From assembly GCF_024055575.1 (NCBI RefSeq), contig NZ_JAMXOE010000001.1:496001-560000 (forward strand): DNA of 64,000 bases. Reading direction: 5' to 3'. A model generated the notes under the pieces. The model was given only the letters and a program-made list of their open reading frames with translations. It made no database searches and was not told where the DNA came from. This document shows, piece after piece, positions 25,722 to 33,260 of this stretch; position 1 is the stretch's first letter; each line of letters begins with the position of its first letter. A program made the position numbers and the translations under genes. Origin of the DNA: Mucilaginibacter flavidus. GTDB taxonomy: Bacteria > Bacteroidota > Bacteroidia > Sphingobacteriales > Sphingobacteriaceae.

Positions 25722-26456
25722 ATGCAACGATTGTTCCTGCTGCTGGTAATTGTGATTGCTTTTAGTGCCTGTAAAAAGGGCTCAAGCGGCAAAACTACGT
25801 ACGGTTCGGCTACCGAACTTGTTAAACAGCAAATAACCCATTACGACCTGATACATGCCGATACCGACCTCTACACTTACGATGCCGGCAACCACTTAAC
25901 CACACATGCCATGATGTACCATGGCCTTGCAATAAATGCTGATGTGTATAAATATGACGGTGCTGATGAACCCTCCGAAGTGGATAATTATGATGTTACA
26001 ACCGGCAAGCTGCGTACCAAATATTCATTTGCTTATTCGGCCGGTAAGGCAATTGTAACCGAGCATAACGGTGATGGCTTGCTAACCTTTTTGGACACTT
26101 TAAGACTTAACAGCAAAAACCAGGTTGCCAGGCTTTACCGCGGTGCATTTTACAACGCTTTTACTTACGATGTACGGGGGAACGTAAGCTCGGTACAAGG
26201 CTTTAAAATAGCCGATGATTCGCCGGCAACGGTAGTAGGCGGCCCGGCAATTTATGACGAGGGTAAAAATCCATTTTCGGCCGTGAAACCCAACTACTAC
26301 TTTTCGTACCTGCTTTACGTTGGCTCATACAGTACTTATGTAAATAATTTATCGGGCGGGTTTGTGTACCAGTTCGACGGGAACGGATATCCAACCAAAG
26401 AATCCATAGTGGGGCAACCGAATTTTTATGTGTTGTATAGCTATACGACGTTATAA
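25722..26456 (+). CDS. Lipoprotein with YD/RHS-like beta repeats
   Basis: 244 residues. The lipobox is FSAC at residue ~17, followed by KKGSSG. The body has repeated Tyr-Asp motifs (LYTYDAGNHL, VYKYDGADE, FTYDVRGNV, VYQFDGNGYP) like the YD repeats of RHS proteins and DUF4595-type lipoproteins. It is probably an outer-membrane-anchored beta-sheet protein. Function unknown. It converges on the pentapeptide-repeat gene. Confidence 0.65.
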   Translation: MQRLFLLLVIVIAFSACKKGSSGKTTYGSATELVKQQITHYDLIHADTDLYTYDAGNHLTTHAMMYHGLAINADVYKYDGADEPSEVDNYDVTTGKLRTKYSFAYSAGKAIVTEHNGDGLLTFLDTLRLNSKNQVARLYRGAFYNAFTYDVRGNVSSVQGFKIADDSPATVVGGPAIYDEGKNPFSAVKPNYYFSYLLYVGSYSTYVNNLSGGFVYQFDGNGYPTKESIVGQPNFYVLYSYTTL

Positions 26457-26465
26457 CAGGTTTTG

Positions 26466-27035
26466 CTAAACTATCTTCAACTGATACTTACTCAACAACC
26501 CATGTATGCCTTGTGCCGAGAAGGCCGCTTTTTTAACGATATTAATTTCAGGGTCGATGTCGTAGTTGTAGGCGGTGATAAAGTTGGCGCTGCTGATGTC
26601 GGTGCGGTTAAATATGGCGCCATTCAGGTCGCAGTCGTCAAATACGGAGCCGGCGAGGTTGGCCTGGGTAAAGGTGACCTCTTTTAAAGTTGATTTACTG
26701 AACCGGGTTTTCAGCATCTTTTTCAGCATAAATGACGAGTAATCCAATATGCAGCCGGCAAAGCCGACGCTAAACAAAAAATCGATGCAGTCGGTAAAGT
26801 TTACGCCCAGCACTTTGCAGTTTTTAAATTCAACACTGCTCAGGGTGCTTTTGGTAAGCTTCATCATGGTTAGGTTGCAGCCATCAAAAACACAATCGAT
26901 AAACTTGTTATTGGCAAAGTTGCTATTGCTGAAATCGCACTTTTTAAACGTGCAGCCATTGTACTCGCAGCCGCTTACCGTCGTGCCTGCGTAGCTGATG
27001 TCTTCAAAAGTTTTATCGTCGTGAACGGAGCCCAT
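26466..27035 (-). CDS. Pentapeptide-repeat protein
   Basis: 189 residues built almost wholly of pentapeptide repeats (A/C-D/N-L/F-x-x), e.g. CTFKKCDFSNSNFANNKF and SVFDDCDLNGAIFNRTDISS. These form a right-handed quadrilateral beta helix. Some family members, such as Qnr and MfpA, protect DNA gyrase by mimicking DNA; size and a single break in the repeats are compatible with that, but a structural role is as likely. No signal peptide. Confidence 0.85.
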   Translation of the reverse strand: MGSVHDDKTFEDISYAGTTVSGCEYNGCTFKKCDFSNSNFANNKFIDCVFDGCNLTMMKLTKSTLSSVEFKNCKVLGVNFTDCIDFLFSVGFAGCILDYSSFMLKKMLKTRFSKSTLKEVTFTQANLAGSVFDDCDLNGAIFNRTDISSANFITAYNYDIDPEINIVKKAAFSAQGIHGLLSKYQLKIV

Positions 27036-27146
27036 TAATTGGTGAATTTGTGATTTAGTGAATTAGTGATTGCCCCCACTATCAATATCCCGCCTGCGAA
27101 GCGTCTTTCGGACTTTCGGACTTTTCCGTCTTTCGGACTTTCCGAA

Positions 27147-27362
27147 CTACTCCACCACCTCATCAATAAACAACAACAGATCCTGGTGGAAAACGTCGCG
27201 TTTAAATTCGGTGCCGGTGTAGTAAACTACGGTTACATATTCATCGCTTTCAATCAGCGCTTTGGTTGTGGGGTCTTCGGTAAGTTCGTAACCTTCAACA
27301 GCCATTTTGGGGCCATCGGCAATCATCACCACAACATCGCCTAAAACAAATTTCTTTTCCAT
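27147..27362 (-). CDS. Small DUF2158-like protein
   Basis: 71 residues. The start FVLGDVVVMIADGPKMAVEGYE follows the GDVVxLKSGGPxMTV pattern of DUF2158/YodC small proteins, and the rest forms a beta-rich SH3-like domain. It lies 11 bases downstream of the next gene on the same strand (27374-27706), so they form a pair. Function unknown. Confidence 0.55.
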   Translation of the reverse strand: MEKKFVLGDVVVMIADGPKMAVEGYELTEDPTTKALIESDEYVTVVYYTGTEFKRDVFHQDLLLFIDEVVE

Positions 27363-27373
27363 GGGGAAGGGGT

Positions 27374-27706
27374 TTATCGTTCTATTTTAACAAGTTCTTT
27401 GGCTTCTTTTACCAGTTCCTCAACGGCACTTTCCTCTTCGGCAGGCTTACTGGCATATTGAAGTTTGCGGAAACGCCACATAGCGAACGCAGGCTCCTGC
27501 ATGCGGTTTATCAGTTTAAAAAACTTCGGGTAGTTGTGCACCTCTTCCAGCAGCACGCCGGTAACAATACCGCTGTTATCCAGTATTTCGCGTATGGTGT
27601 ACTCCTTGTCGCGGGTTATCCATATCTCAAAATCCTGCCTTATCTCCGTGCTTTTGTCGGGGTCAATTTTATCGTTAATGCAAATTACTTTATCGCCGGG
27701 TTTCAT
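27374..27706 (-). CDS. Hypothetical SH3-like small protein
   Basis: 110 residues. It begins MKPGDKVICIND and continues with a turn-rich beta domain (YTIREILDNSGIVTGVLLEEV), then EPAFAMWRFRKLQ and an acidic helix. The pattern is common in small Bacteroidota proteins, often on phages and islands. It is upstream of the DUF2158-like gene with an 11-base gap, so both are likely on one transcript. Confidence 0.55.
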   Translation of the reverse strand: MKPGDKVICINDKIDPDKSTEIRQDFEIWITRDKEYTIREILDNSGIVTGVLLEEVHNYPKFFKLINRMQEPAFAMWRFRKLQYASKPAEEESAVEELVKEAKELVKIER

Positions 27707-27757
27707 ACTGCAAATTTAAGCAGCAAAATTGAAAATTGTTTGGGCTAAGGGTCATTT

Positions 27758-28165
27758 TTAAAATTTCCTTGTATCCGGTTCAGCCTGGCTTATTTTAATC
27801 TCGCCCTTTTTAATAATTACTTTAAACGCTATTTTACTTGCAATCACTTTTGATGTTTCATCGGTGGCCGGCTTCCAGGCAGGGCTTCGCAGCAAAAACT
27901 TACGCAGTTTAACCACAACATCGCTATTATCCACAGTATCATCAAGGTCTTCCTCCCGCATAATTTTCGGATCGGTCAATTTTCCATCTTCTGATACCGG
28001 GCTAACGTATAATATATTTATAGAATATTTCGGCGGTGCAATCTTTACGATGTACGAAGACAAAGAATCAATAAACACCTGGGTTATAGCGGGCGATGCT
28101 TTAGTTTGTGCAAAGGCGTTTAAACCGAAAAAAGGAATGATAGATAAGAGTAACAGTCGTTTCAT
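27758..28165 (-). CDS. Secreted hypothetical protein
   Basis: 135 residues with a good signal peptide ending at AFAQ (residue ~20). The mature part is mixed alpha/beta with two Lys-rich strands near the C terminus (KVIIKKGEIKIS). No family recognised. Presumably periplasmic. Confidence 0.6.
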   Translation of the reverse strand: MKRLLLLSIIPFFGLNAFAQTKASPAITQVFIDSLSSYIVKIAPPKYSINILYVSPVSEDGKLTDPKIMREEDLDDTVDNSDVVVKLRKFLLRSPAWKPATDETSKVIASKIAFKVIIKKGEIKISQAEPDTRKF

Positions 28166-28256
28166 TGTGATTAAGATTTACGGTCTAATGTAGAGTATTT
28201 TTGATAAAAATGAGGATGATCTTTTTTGATACAAGGTTGCCATTTTACTGCTGAGT

Positions 28257-28952
28257 TTATTTTATAGGCAGATGATAATGCAGCGCCAGTTTAAAAATGC
28301 AAAGCGACACAAAATCCACACAGGCATGGGTGATAATCAATATTTTAATATTGCGGTACCATTGGTAATGTATGGCAAACACCACACCAAACAACGTGGC
28401 AAAAATAACTTCGCCAAGGCTGTGGTAACGGTAATGGATTAAGCCAAATGCCAATGATGATATAATTACCGGCATGTACTTGTTTTTAAAAAGCACCTCC
28501 AGCCGCGGCACCAGGTAGCCGCGGAATATTAATTCTTCGGTGATGCCGGCAGTTACCGCAGTAAGTATCAGCATTGGCCAGCTGGTAGCCACTATGCCCA
28601 TCAGGCGTAGCAGTAGTTTACGGTCATCGTGATAACCAAATAAGGCCGGTGCTTTTGATATGATGCCCGCGCCGATACCTAAAAGATACAGCGCGCCAAA
28701 CGAAGCAAAGTAAAACCCGGCATTATATTTTTTATCGGCCCAAAGCAGCAGTTTGTTTTTTTCAATCGCGGCAGCATAAAAGTACAGTAGCAGTACTTCT
28801 CCCCATATCACCACCCGGGAACTCACTATGCGGGCTGCAGTAAATTGCCCGTCGTGATAAAACAGCTGACCAATGGCAGGAAAATAAAAAATGGCGAATA
28901 CTATGCCAGTTATTAAGATTGTATTGCTGCGCTTAAGTGGAATTGCATCCAT
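28257..28952 (-). CDS. CPBP-family intramembrane metalloprotease
   Basis: 231 residues with about six to seven membrane helices. The CPBP/Abi motif 1 is EELIFRGYLVPRLE near residue 140, motif 2 is FGLIHYRYH near residue 168. The conserved Glu pair and His residues form the glutamic/metal protease site. Substrate unknown; family members process prenylated or signal peptides and some act in bacteriocin self-immunity. Confidence 0.85.
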   Translation of the reverse strand: MDAIPLKRSNTILITGIVFAIFYFPAIGQLFYHDGQFTAARIVSSRVVIWGEVLLLYFYAAAIEKNKLLLWADKKYNAGFYFASFGALYLLGIGAGIISKAPALFGYHDDRKLLLRLMGIVATSWPMLILTAVTAGITEELIFRGYLVPRLEVLFKNKYMPVIISSLAFGLIHYRYHSLGEVIFATLFGVVFAIHYQWYRNIKILIITHACVDFVSLCIFKLALHYHLPIK

Positions 28953-29013
28953 TTACAATTGTGGGTTGGGTTTGTTTAGGTTTAAATATAAAGTAAGTTA
29001 TTCATTACGCCAA

Positions 29014-29487
29014 TTAAAGCGCCGGCTTAGTGTCAAACGATATCCCACCCCGCTCAGCCAGGCTAAGTTTTTGCTGGCTATTTATTCGCGGTTTGGCCCT
29101 AACATGTTGTTTAAAGCCGGTGGAACTGAAAGATATTTCGCCGTGTAATGTTTCAATAATCCAATCGTACTCTATTATATTGTTATCGGTGTAGTACTCG
29201 TTTTTGGGTGGCTTCGGTTCGCTCCTGGTAATGTCCAAAATCACCAATTGATAGGGTCCCGTTTCTTCCATTACAAAATCAAAAACCGTTTCAAAAACAA
29301 GCGTACAAGGTGCCATCCAAAACTTATATTTTTTACCCTTCAACACCCATTTAAAGATATAATCGATGTCTAAGTACAACTTGTAGTTTTCATCAAAACA
29401 AAAAGCGTAAATTGGATTATCATGCCAACTCATCTCTTCGAAGTCCTGGTCACTCCATATTTCTTTTTCAAGCAGATAAGGTTCCAT
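29014..29487 (-). CDS. Hypothetical protein
   Basis: 157 residues, soluble, rich in Asp/Glu/Trp, with WSDQDFEEMSWHDNPIYAF at the start and LYLDIDYIFKWVLKGKKYKFW following. This opening recurs in small bacterial proteins with immunity-like folds, but I cannot assign a family. The last ~30 residues look basic and unlike the core, perhaps extended by a late stop. Confidence 0.5.
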   Translation of the reverse strand: MEPYLLEKEIWSDQDFEEMSWHDNPIYAFCFDENYKLYLDIDYIFKWVLKGKKYKFWMAPCTLVFETVFDFVMEETGPYQLVILDITRSEPKPPKNEYYTDNNIIEYDWIIETLHGEISFSSTGFKQHVRAKPRINSQQKLSLAERGGISFDTKPAL

Positions 29488-29532
29488 TTACCAAAACTAT
29501 AAAAAACGATTAAATATTCTCAAGCAAATCAT

Positions 29533-29558
29533 TCCCCCCTTCAGGGGGCCAGGGGGCA
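29533..29558. repeat. G-run repeat element
   Basis: TCCCCCCTTCAGGGGGCCAG followed by GGGGC: the same CCCCCTTCAGGGGG dyad plus G run seen at 7461 and 21421-21748. It lies just before the terminator of the RNA-binding-protein gene. Confidence 0.65.
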
Positions 29559-29560
29559 CA

Positions 29561-29592
29561 AAAAAAGCTCCCCGATCCTTCGGAGAGCTTTT
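29561..29592 (-). terminator. Intrinsic terminator of the RRM gene
   Basis: On the minus strand AAAAGCTCTCCGAAGG at 29592-29577 pairs with the GGGGAGCTTTTTTT side ending near 29561, giving a GC-rich hairpin followed by a U tract. It lies 32 bases after the stop codon of the gene at 29624-29923. Confidence 0.8.
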
Positions 29593-29623
29593 CCCAATAA
29601 AAAAGAATATTATTATTTGGCTG

Positions 29624-29923
29624 TTAATTGCGCCTGAAACCACCTTTGTTTCCACCGCCGCCACCAGTAAAACCGGGGCCCTTATCTTCAGCTACGTTAA
29701 CTGTAATACGGCGGCCATAATAACTTGCTCCGTTCATGCACCTAATCGCCTCTTTCGCCTCGTCATCATTAGCCATTTCAACAAAACCAAAACCTTTACT
29801 CTCTTTTGTCTCGCGGTCCTTAATAATCCTGAGCGACCTTACGGGCCCAAAATCACCAAACACAGCGGATAATTCGGCCTCATCCACCTCAAGTGGCAAG
29901 CCTGCAATAAATACTTTCATCAA
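29624..29923 (-). CDS. RRM RNA-binding protein
   Basis: 99 residues with one RRM domain. RNP2 is VFIAGL (residues 4-9), RNP1 is KGFGFVEM (residues 43-50). A short Gly/Arg tail (GGGGGNKGGFRRN) follows, typical of cold-inducible bacterial RRM proteins. It binds RNA and may act as a chaperone at low temperature. Two adjacent ATG codons could start it (29923 or 29920). A clean terminator follows. Confidence 0.92.
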   Translation of the reverse strand: MMKVFIAGLPLEVDEAELSAVFGDFGPVRSLRIIKDRETKESKGFGFVEMANDDEAKEAIRCMNGASYYGRRITVNVAEDKGPGFTGGGGGNKGGFRRN

Positions 29924-30129
29924 TGTTTTTAAATTTATGCAAATGTACGCAAAAAAAGGCGTATTTCGGGCAGGTGAACGCCGAATAGTTAAAGGCGAAA
30001 GGTTTTATTACGTTGGGATGATGATGATGAATTTCGGATGTCGCATGTCCGATTTCGGATTCAGCGAAATTGGAGTAATTGCCATCATCCTTCTGGCTAT
30101 GAACCATGAACCATCAACTATGAACTCCC

Positions 30130-30717
30130 CTACTTCAGCTTCAAATTAAACGTACCCTCAACTTTGTAAACGGGAGCATTTGATTTATCGTCGGGAGCGA
30201 GCCAGGCATGAAAGGTGCCTTTGGCCAGCACGCTGTCCTGGTTGTATTTATCGATGTGGATGGTACCAAAATCTTTTTGGCCGGCGTACTTGCTTAGCGA
30301 ATACTGGAAGCCTTCGGTTTTATAACCCGGGCCAAGTAAAAACTGACCGCCGGCAATATCTCCGCTTTTATCGGCATGTGCGTAGCCTGTCGAGCTGATG
30401 CCAAAGCTCATGTTATGGTCTTTATTTATGGCTGTTATGCCGAAATAACGCTTGCTGTCGTCGGCATCATCATGCACATTAATAAAGGCTATTGAATCCT
30501 TAGCGGCATCAAACAAATAGGTCGAATCTTTTATGGTGATGCTAAGCGTACCTGAGGCAGCTAAAAAATTGGTGGGCGATGAAGTGCTATCGGCAGTAAG
30601 GCTGGCTTTGGTTACGCTATTATCTTTCACGTCGCTATCCTTCTGGCACGATGCAAGCACCGCCACAAGGCATAACATTATGAAAGAAATAAGGTAAGTA
30701 AACCTTCTGTTGCCCAT
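30130..30717 (-). CDS. Hypothetical lipoprotein
   Basis: 195 residues. The leader ends in lipobox VLASC (near residue 24) with QKDSD after it. The rest is a beta-rich domain (GTLSITIKDSTYLFDAAKD and onward). It resembles small outer-membrane-anchored lipoproteins of the phylum. Ligand unknown. Its 3' side carries GAACCATGAACC-type repeat words (30099-30125). Confidence 0.6.
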   Translation of the reverse strand: MGNRRFTYLISFIMLCLVAVLASCQKDSDVKDNSVTKASLTADSTSSPTNFLAASGTLSITIKDSTYLFDAAKDSIAFINVHDDADDSKRYFGITAINKDHNMSFGISSTGYAHADKSGDIAGGQFLLGPGYKTEGFQYSLSKYAGQKDFGTIHIDKYNQDSVLAKGTFHAWLAPDDKSNAPVYKVEGTFNLKLK

Positions 30718-30890
30718 ATTTTGAATTAATAGTTAAATCTACAAATTAATTAACGAAGATAAAACATCTATAGTTGCCTCTCTGTCAAATTTAATTAACA
30801 ATTTAACATTTTTTAACCTTACTTAACGTGAGTTCAATATAAGAACAAGATGCTTTGAATTGCTGGCGACACCACAATAGCTGGTCGTCG

Positions 30891-30984
30891 CCTCACCCTG
30901 CCCTCTCCAAAGGAGAGGGTTCTAAAAAGGAACTTCCGACGAGCGAAACTCAAGTCCCCTCCTTTGGAGAGGATTTAGGTGAGG
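30891..30984. repeat. Inverted repeat in a gene-free stretch
   Basis: CCTCACCCTGCCCTCTCCAA at 30891-30910 pairs with a complementary arm ending ...TTTAGGTGAGG at 30984. The arms also hold a CTCTCCAAAGGAGAG dyad. The whole gap 30718-31204 has otherwise only the promoter and operator of the gene at 31205; the short frame 30855-31040 is this repeat. Confidence 0.7.
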
Positions 30985-31130
30985 CCACGATGAAGCTTGT
31001 GGATACCAAATTCTTATGTCGAACTAACCTTACCTGGTAACAATTCTGTTTAACACTTTGTTGGCCATTAATTTAATTGAATTTTACTCAACCGAAAAAG
31101 AAATTCTTTTATAATATTTTGCTAAAAATA

Positions 31131-31162
31131 TTTGCATTTTAATTTTAATTTCTCTATCTTTA
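31131..31162 (+). promoter_or_regulatory. Promoter candidate for the terminase-like gene
   Basis: TTTG at 31131-31134 and TATCTTTA at 31155-31162 stand 20 bases apart, matching the TTTG-N19-21-TAnnTTTG Bacteroidota promoter but for one base. The palindrome at 31173-31186 would cover the transcription start. Confidence 0.55.
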
Positions 31163-31172
31163 CATTACTGTT

Positions 31173-31186
31173 ATGCCAATTGGCAT
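31173..31186. promoter_or_regulatory. Palindromic operator candidate, site 2
   Basis: ATGCCAATTGGCAT is a perfect 14-base palindrome, 18 bases before the ATG at 31205 and at the expected transcription start. It matches site 1 (22183) in 13 of 14 positions, with the same TT on its left. The pairing of two phage-like genes suggests one regulator. Confidence 0.6.
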
Positions 31187-31204
31187 TTTAATCATAAAAA
31201 CATC

Positions 31205-31669
31205 ATGAACCAACCTTATCTTGCCAGTGAGGCTTCCCTCACCAGCCGAATCAATGATTATTTTTCGTTTATTGAGGGCGAATATCATTTAGAAAACAAA
31301 CCGGGTAAAGAAACCAAAGAACAGCCCGCCCCCACCCAAAAAATGTGGGACCGCGAGCCGCAACCGGCTACCTTTACCGACCTGGCCCTGCATTTAGGTT
31401 TTACCAGCCTGCAGGCGTTTGATAATTATACCGAAAACGGCAAATTTAACGAGACATTAAAGTGGGGCCGCCTCCGCATTGAGGCATCGTACGAACGCAA
31501 GCTGCATGCACAATCGGCTGCGGGAGCGATATTTGCGCTTAAAAACATGGGATGGAATGAACGTGGCGAAGCAAAACAGCAACCCGAGGGGCCTAAAACA
31601 GTAACGGTTACTGTGTTGGATAGTGGCCCCCGGCCAGCCGGAAGCGAAAAGGAAGTAGTGTTAAGTTAA
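31205..31669 (+). CDS. Lone phage terminase-small-subunit-like protein
   Basis: 154 residues. The middle, FTDLALHLGFTSLQAFDNYT and then RLRIEASYERKLHAQSAAGAIFALKNMGW (in part), follows the gp3-like DNA-packaging/terminase small subunit family, which recognises phage DNA for packaging. No large terminase, portal or other structural gene is nearby. It is therefore either a prophage relic or a gene put to new use. The promoter and palindromic operator upstream are intact, as is the frame, which argues for retained function. Confidence 0.7.
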   Translation: MNQPYLASEASLTSRINDYFSFIEGEYHLENKPGKETKEQPAPTQKMWDREPQPATFTDLALHLGFTSLQAFDNYTENGKFNETLKWGRLRIEASYERKLHAQSAAGAIFALKNMGWNERGEAKQQPEGPKTVTVTVLDSGPRPAGSEKEVVLS

Positions 31670-31758
31670 TAGTCCTGAGTCGGAAGTCTTGAGTCAGAAA
31701 AGGCAAGAATTCGACTTCAGACTTCCGACTTAAGACTCAAGACTAACCGTCAGTAGTA

Positions 31759-32220
31759 TTATAAGCTGGCCCTGGTAAAATAGTAGTCGTCTACCTCGGT
31801 ATTAAATTTTCCGCTACTGGACGGATCGGGTATCTGGCTCTCATAATGTATAGCAAATTCGGTTTCAGTAAGCTTTGTTATGGTTTCTTCAACTCCCGCA
31901 CCACCGGTTACATACTGTGTAATAACATTGTTCTTCAGCGTGTATTGAAAAGTATTCAGGCTTGGCGCATCTTTTGCCCTCTGGGCCGATTGTACCCCGG
32001 TGCCATCGGAAAAGTATTGTGTAAAATCGTATTTGGTGTATGATGTTCTGATGGTTTCGCCTATTTGCACGCCGTCTTTAACCAGCTTCAAATCGTGCTT
32101 GGTCATTTGCCACTTGCCAACCACCGTTATGGTTGTGTTTATGTTTGGCGGGTCTTTTTTGCATGCCTGCAAACACAACAATACCGCCGGTAAAATCAGA
32201 AGTAAGTATTTGTGTTTCAT
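31759..32220 (-). CDS. Lipocalin-like lipoprotein
   Basis: 153 residues from the ATG at 32220; the frame opens at 32283 but the extra residues precede the signal peptide. The lipobox is CLQAC, followed by KKDPP. VGKWQMTKHDL marks a lipocalin-like domain, as in the lipoprotein at 3782-4312. Probably outer-membrane anchored. Repeat words flank its 3' end (31675-31745). Confidence 0.65.
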   Translation of the reverse strand: MKHKYLLLILPAVLLCLQACKKDPPNINTTITVVGKWQMTKHDLKLVKDGVQIGETIRTSYTKYDFTQYFSDGTGVQSAQRAKDAPSLNTFQYTLKNNVITQYVTGGAGVEETITKLTETEFAIHYESQIPDPSSSGKFNTEVDDYYFTRASL

Positions 32221-32440
32221 AACCTTGCTTTTAAAAGATAAATGTAGCAATTGTTTTGCCAACAAATGCAATCCGTGCGGCAAATTAAACGGCCTGCTAC
32301 TAGTAAATAACCCTATTTAGAAACGGCTGTATGGCTTTGTTCCCGCCCGACAGGCATGTATTATCCAATAAATAAATCAAATTAAAAATGGTTCCGCAAC
32401 AAGCATCAATTCTATTCAGCAGTAATTACAGGGCTCAAAA

Positions 32441-32782
32441 TCACATAAGGATTCGCCTTATGTAAAAATCTTTTAATGATAAATCACCGGTTAGTTTTTG
32501 TTCTTTCAGACATAAGCTTGTAATCAGGAAACCACTTAAAACGAAGAATATATTTACACCTAATTCGCCATTAAAACAAGCCTGGTAAACGTTGTTATCC
32601 GACAGATGTAAATGCGATAGTACAACCAGGATGATCGAGATCCCCCTTAACCCGTTTAACGACGGATAATATTTTTCGGCAATTGCTTCGGAAACCAACT
32701 CGACTTTTATTTGCGGAACCGCAGTTTTATTAAATGCCATTAAGAAAGGAAAAAGGAGATTATTTAAGGAAAGTAAATTCAT
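32441..32782 (-). pseudogene. Truncated acyltransferase-3 (OafA/YrhL type)
   Basis: 113 residues. YYPSLNGLRGISIILVVLSH, then GVNIFFVLSGFLITSLCLKEQ and FYIRRILM, are the first ~90 residues of an integral-membrane O-acyltransferase. A normal enzyme has ~350-380 residues and ~10 helices. The frame stops right after RRIL, and I find no continuation downstream. The remnant lies beside two tRNA-Leu genes, a frequent site of rearrangement. Confidence 0.8.
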
Positions 32783-32809
32783 CTGTACATAGCTCAGTCA
32801 GATGAAGCG

Positions 32810-32893
32810 TGCCCGGAACGAGATTCGAACTCGTACATCCTTACGAATGCCACCCCCTCAAGATGGTGCGTCTACCAATTTCGCCACCCGGGC
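32810..32893 (-). tRNA. tRNA-Leu(GAG)
   Basis: Class II tRNA with acceptor GCCCGGG, D-loop AATTGGTAGA, anticodon loop TTGAGGG (anticodon GAG), a long variable arm and the TTCGAAT T-loop. The discriminator base is A and CCA is not encoded. It forms a pair with the next tRNA-Leu. Confidence 0.95.
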
Positions 32894-32985
32894 CTTTTTT
32901 AACAGTACGAAGTCTTAAGTCCGAAGTCGGGAGTCTGTTTTCCAAACTTTCAACTTAGAGCTTAAGACTTTCGACTTAATGGATG

Positions 32986-33069
32986 TGCCCGAAGAGAGAC
33001 TCGAACTCTCAAGAGACAATTCTCAACGGCTTCTGAGACCGCAACGTTTACCAATTTCGCCATCCGGGC
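32986..33069 (-). tRNA. tRNA-Leu(CAG)
   Basis: Class II tRNA with acceptor GCCCGGA, anticodon loop CTCAGAA (anticodon CAG), long variable arm and TTCGAGT T-loop. Discriminator A, no encoded CCA. The 92-base gap to the other tRNA-Leu contains AAGTCTTAAGTCCGAAGTC-type repeat words. Confidence 0.94.
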
Positions 33070-33260
33070 ATTTTGAAAAGATTTGAGCAAGCAGGTTTTC
33101 GAAATTTCGTTTGCCAAATGCTCCTGTCTAAACAAGGATGCAAATATAATTTTTTAATGCAAAAAGCCATTCATTAAATATAAAAATCGGCAATGGGTTG
33201 CAAGGTGGCGTTATAAAAATTAATTTCGGGTAAATTGTATAATTCAATATCCAAGTTAAA

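Noticed and set aside
30855..31040. 61-codon open frame
   Set aside because: It is the inverted repeat at 30891-30984 read through, with no coding character.
20508..31669. An intact prophage
   Set aside because: Only repressor, replication-like and terminase-small-like genes are seen, separated by ordinary genes; no capsid, portal, tail, lysis or integrase genes.
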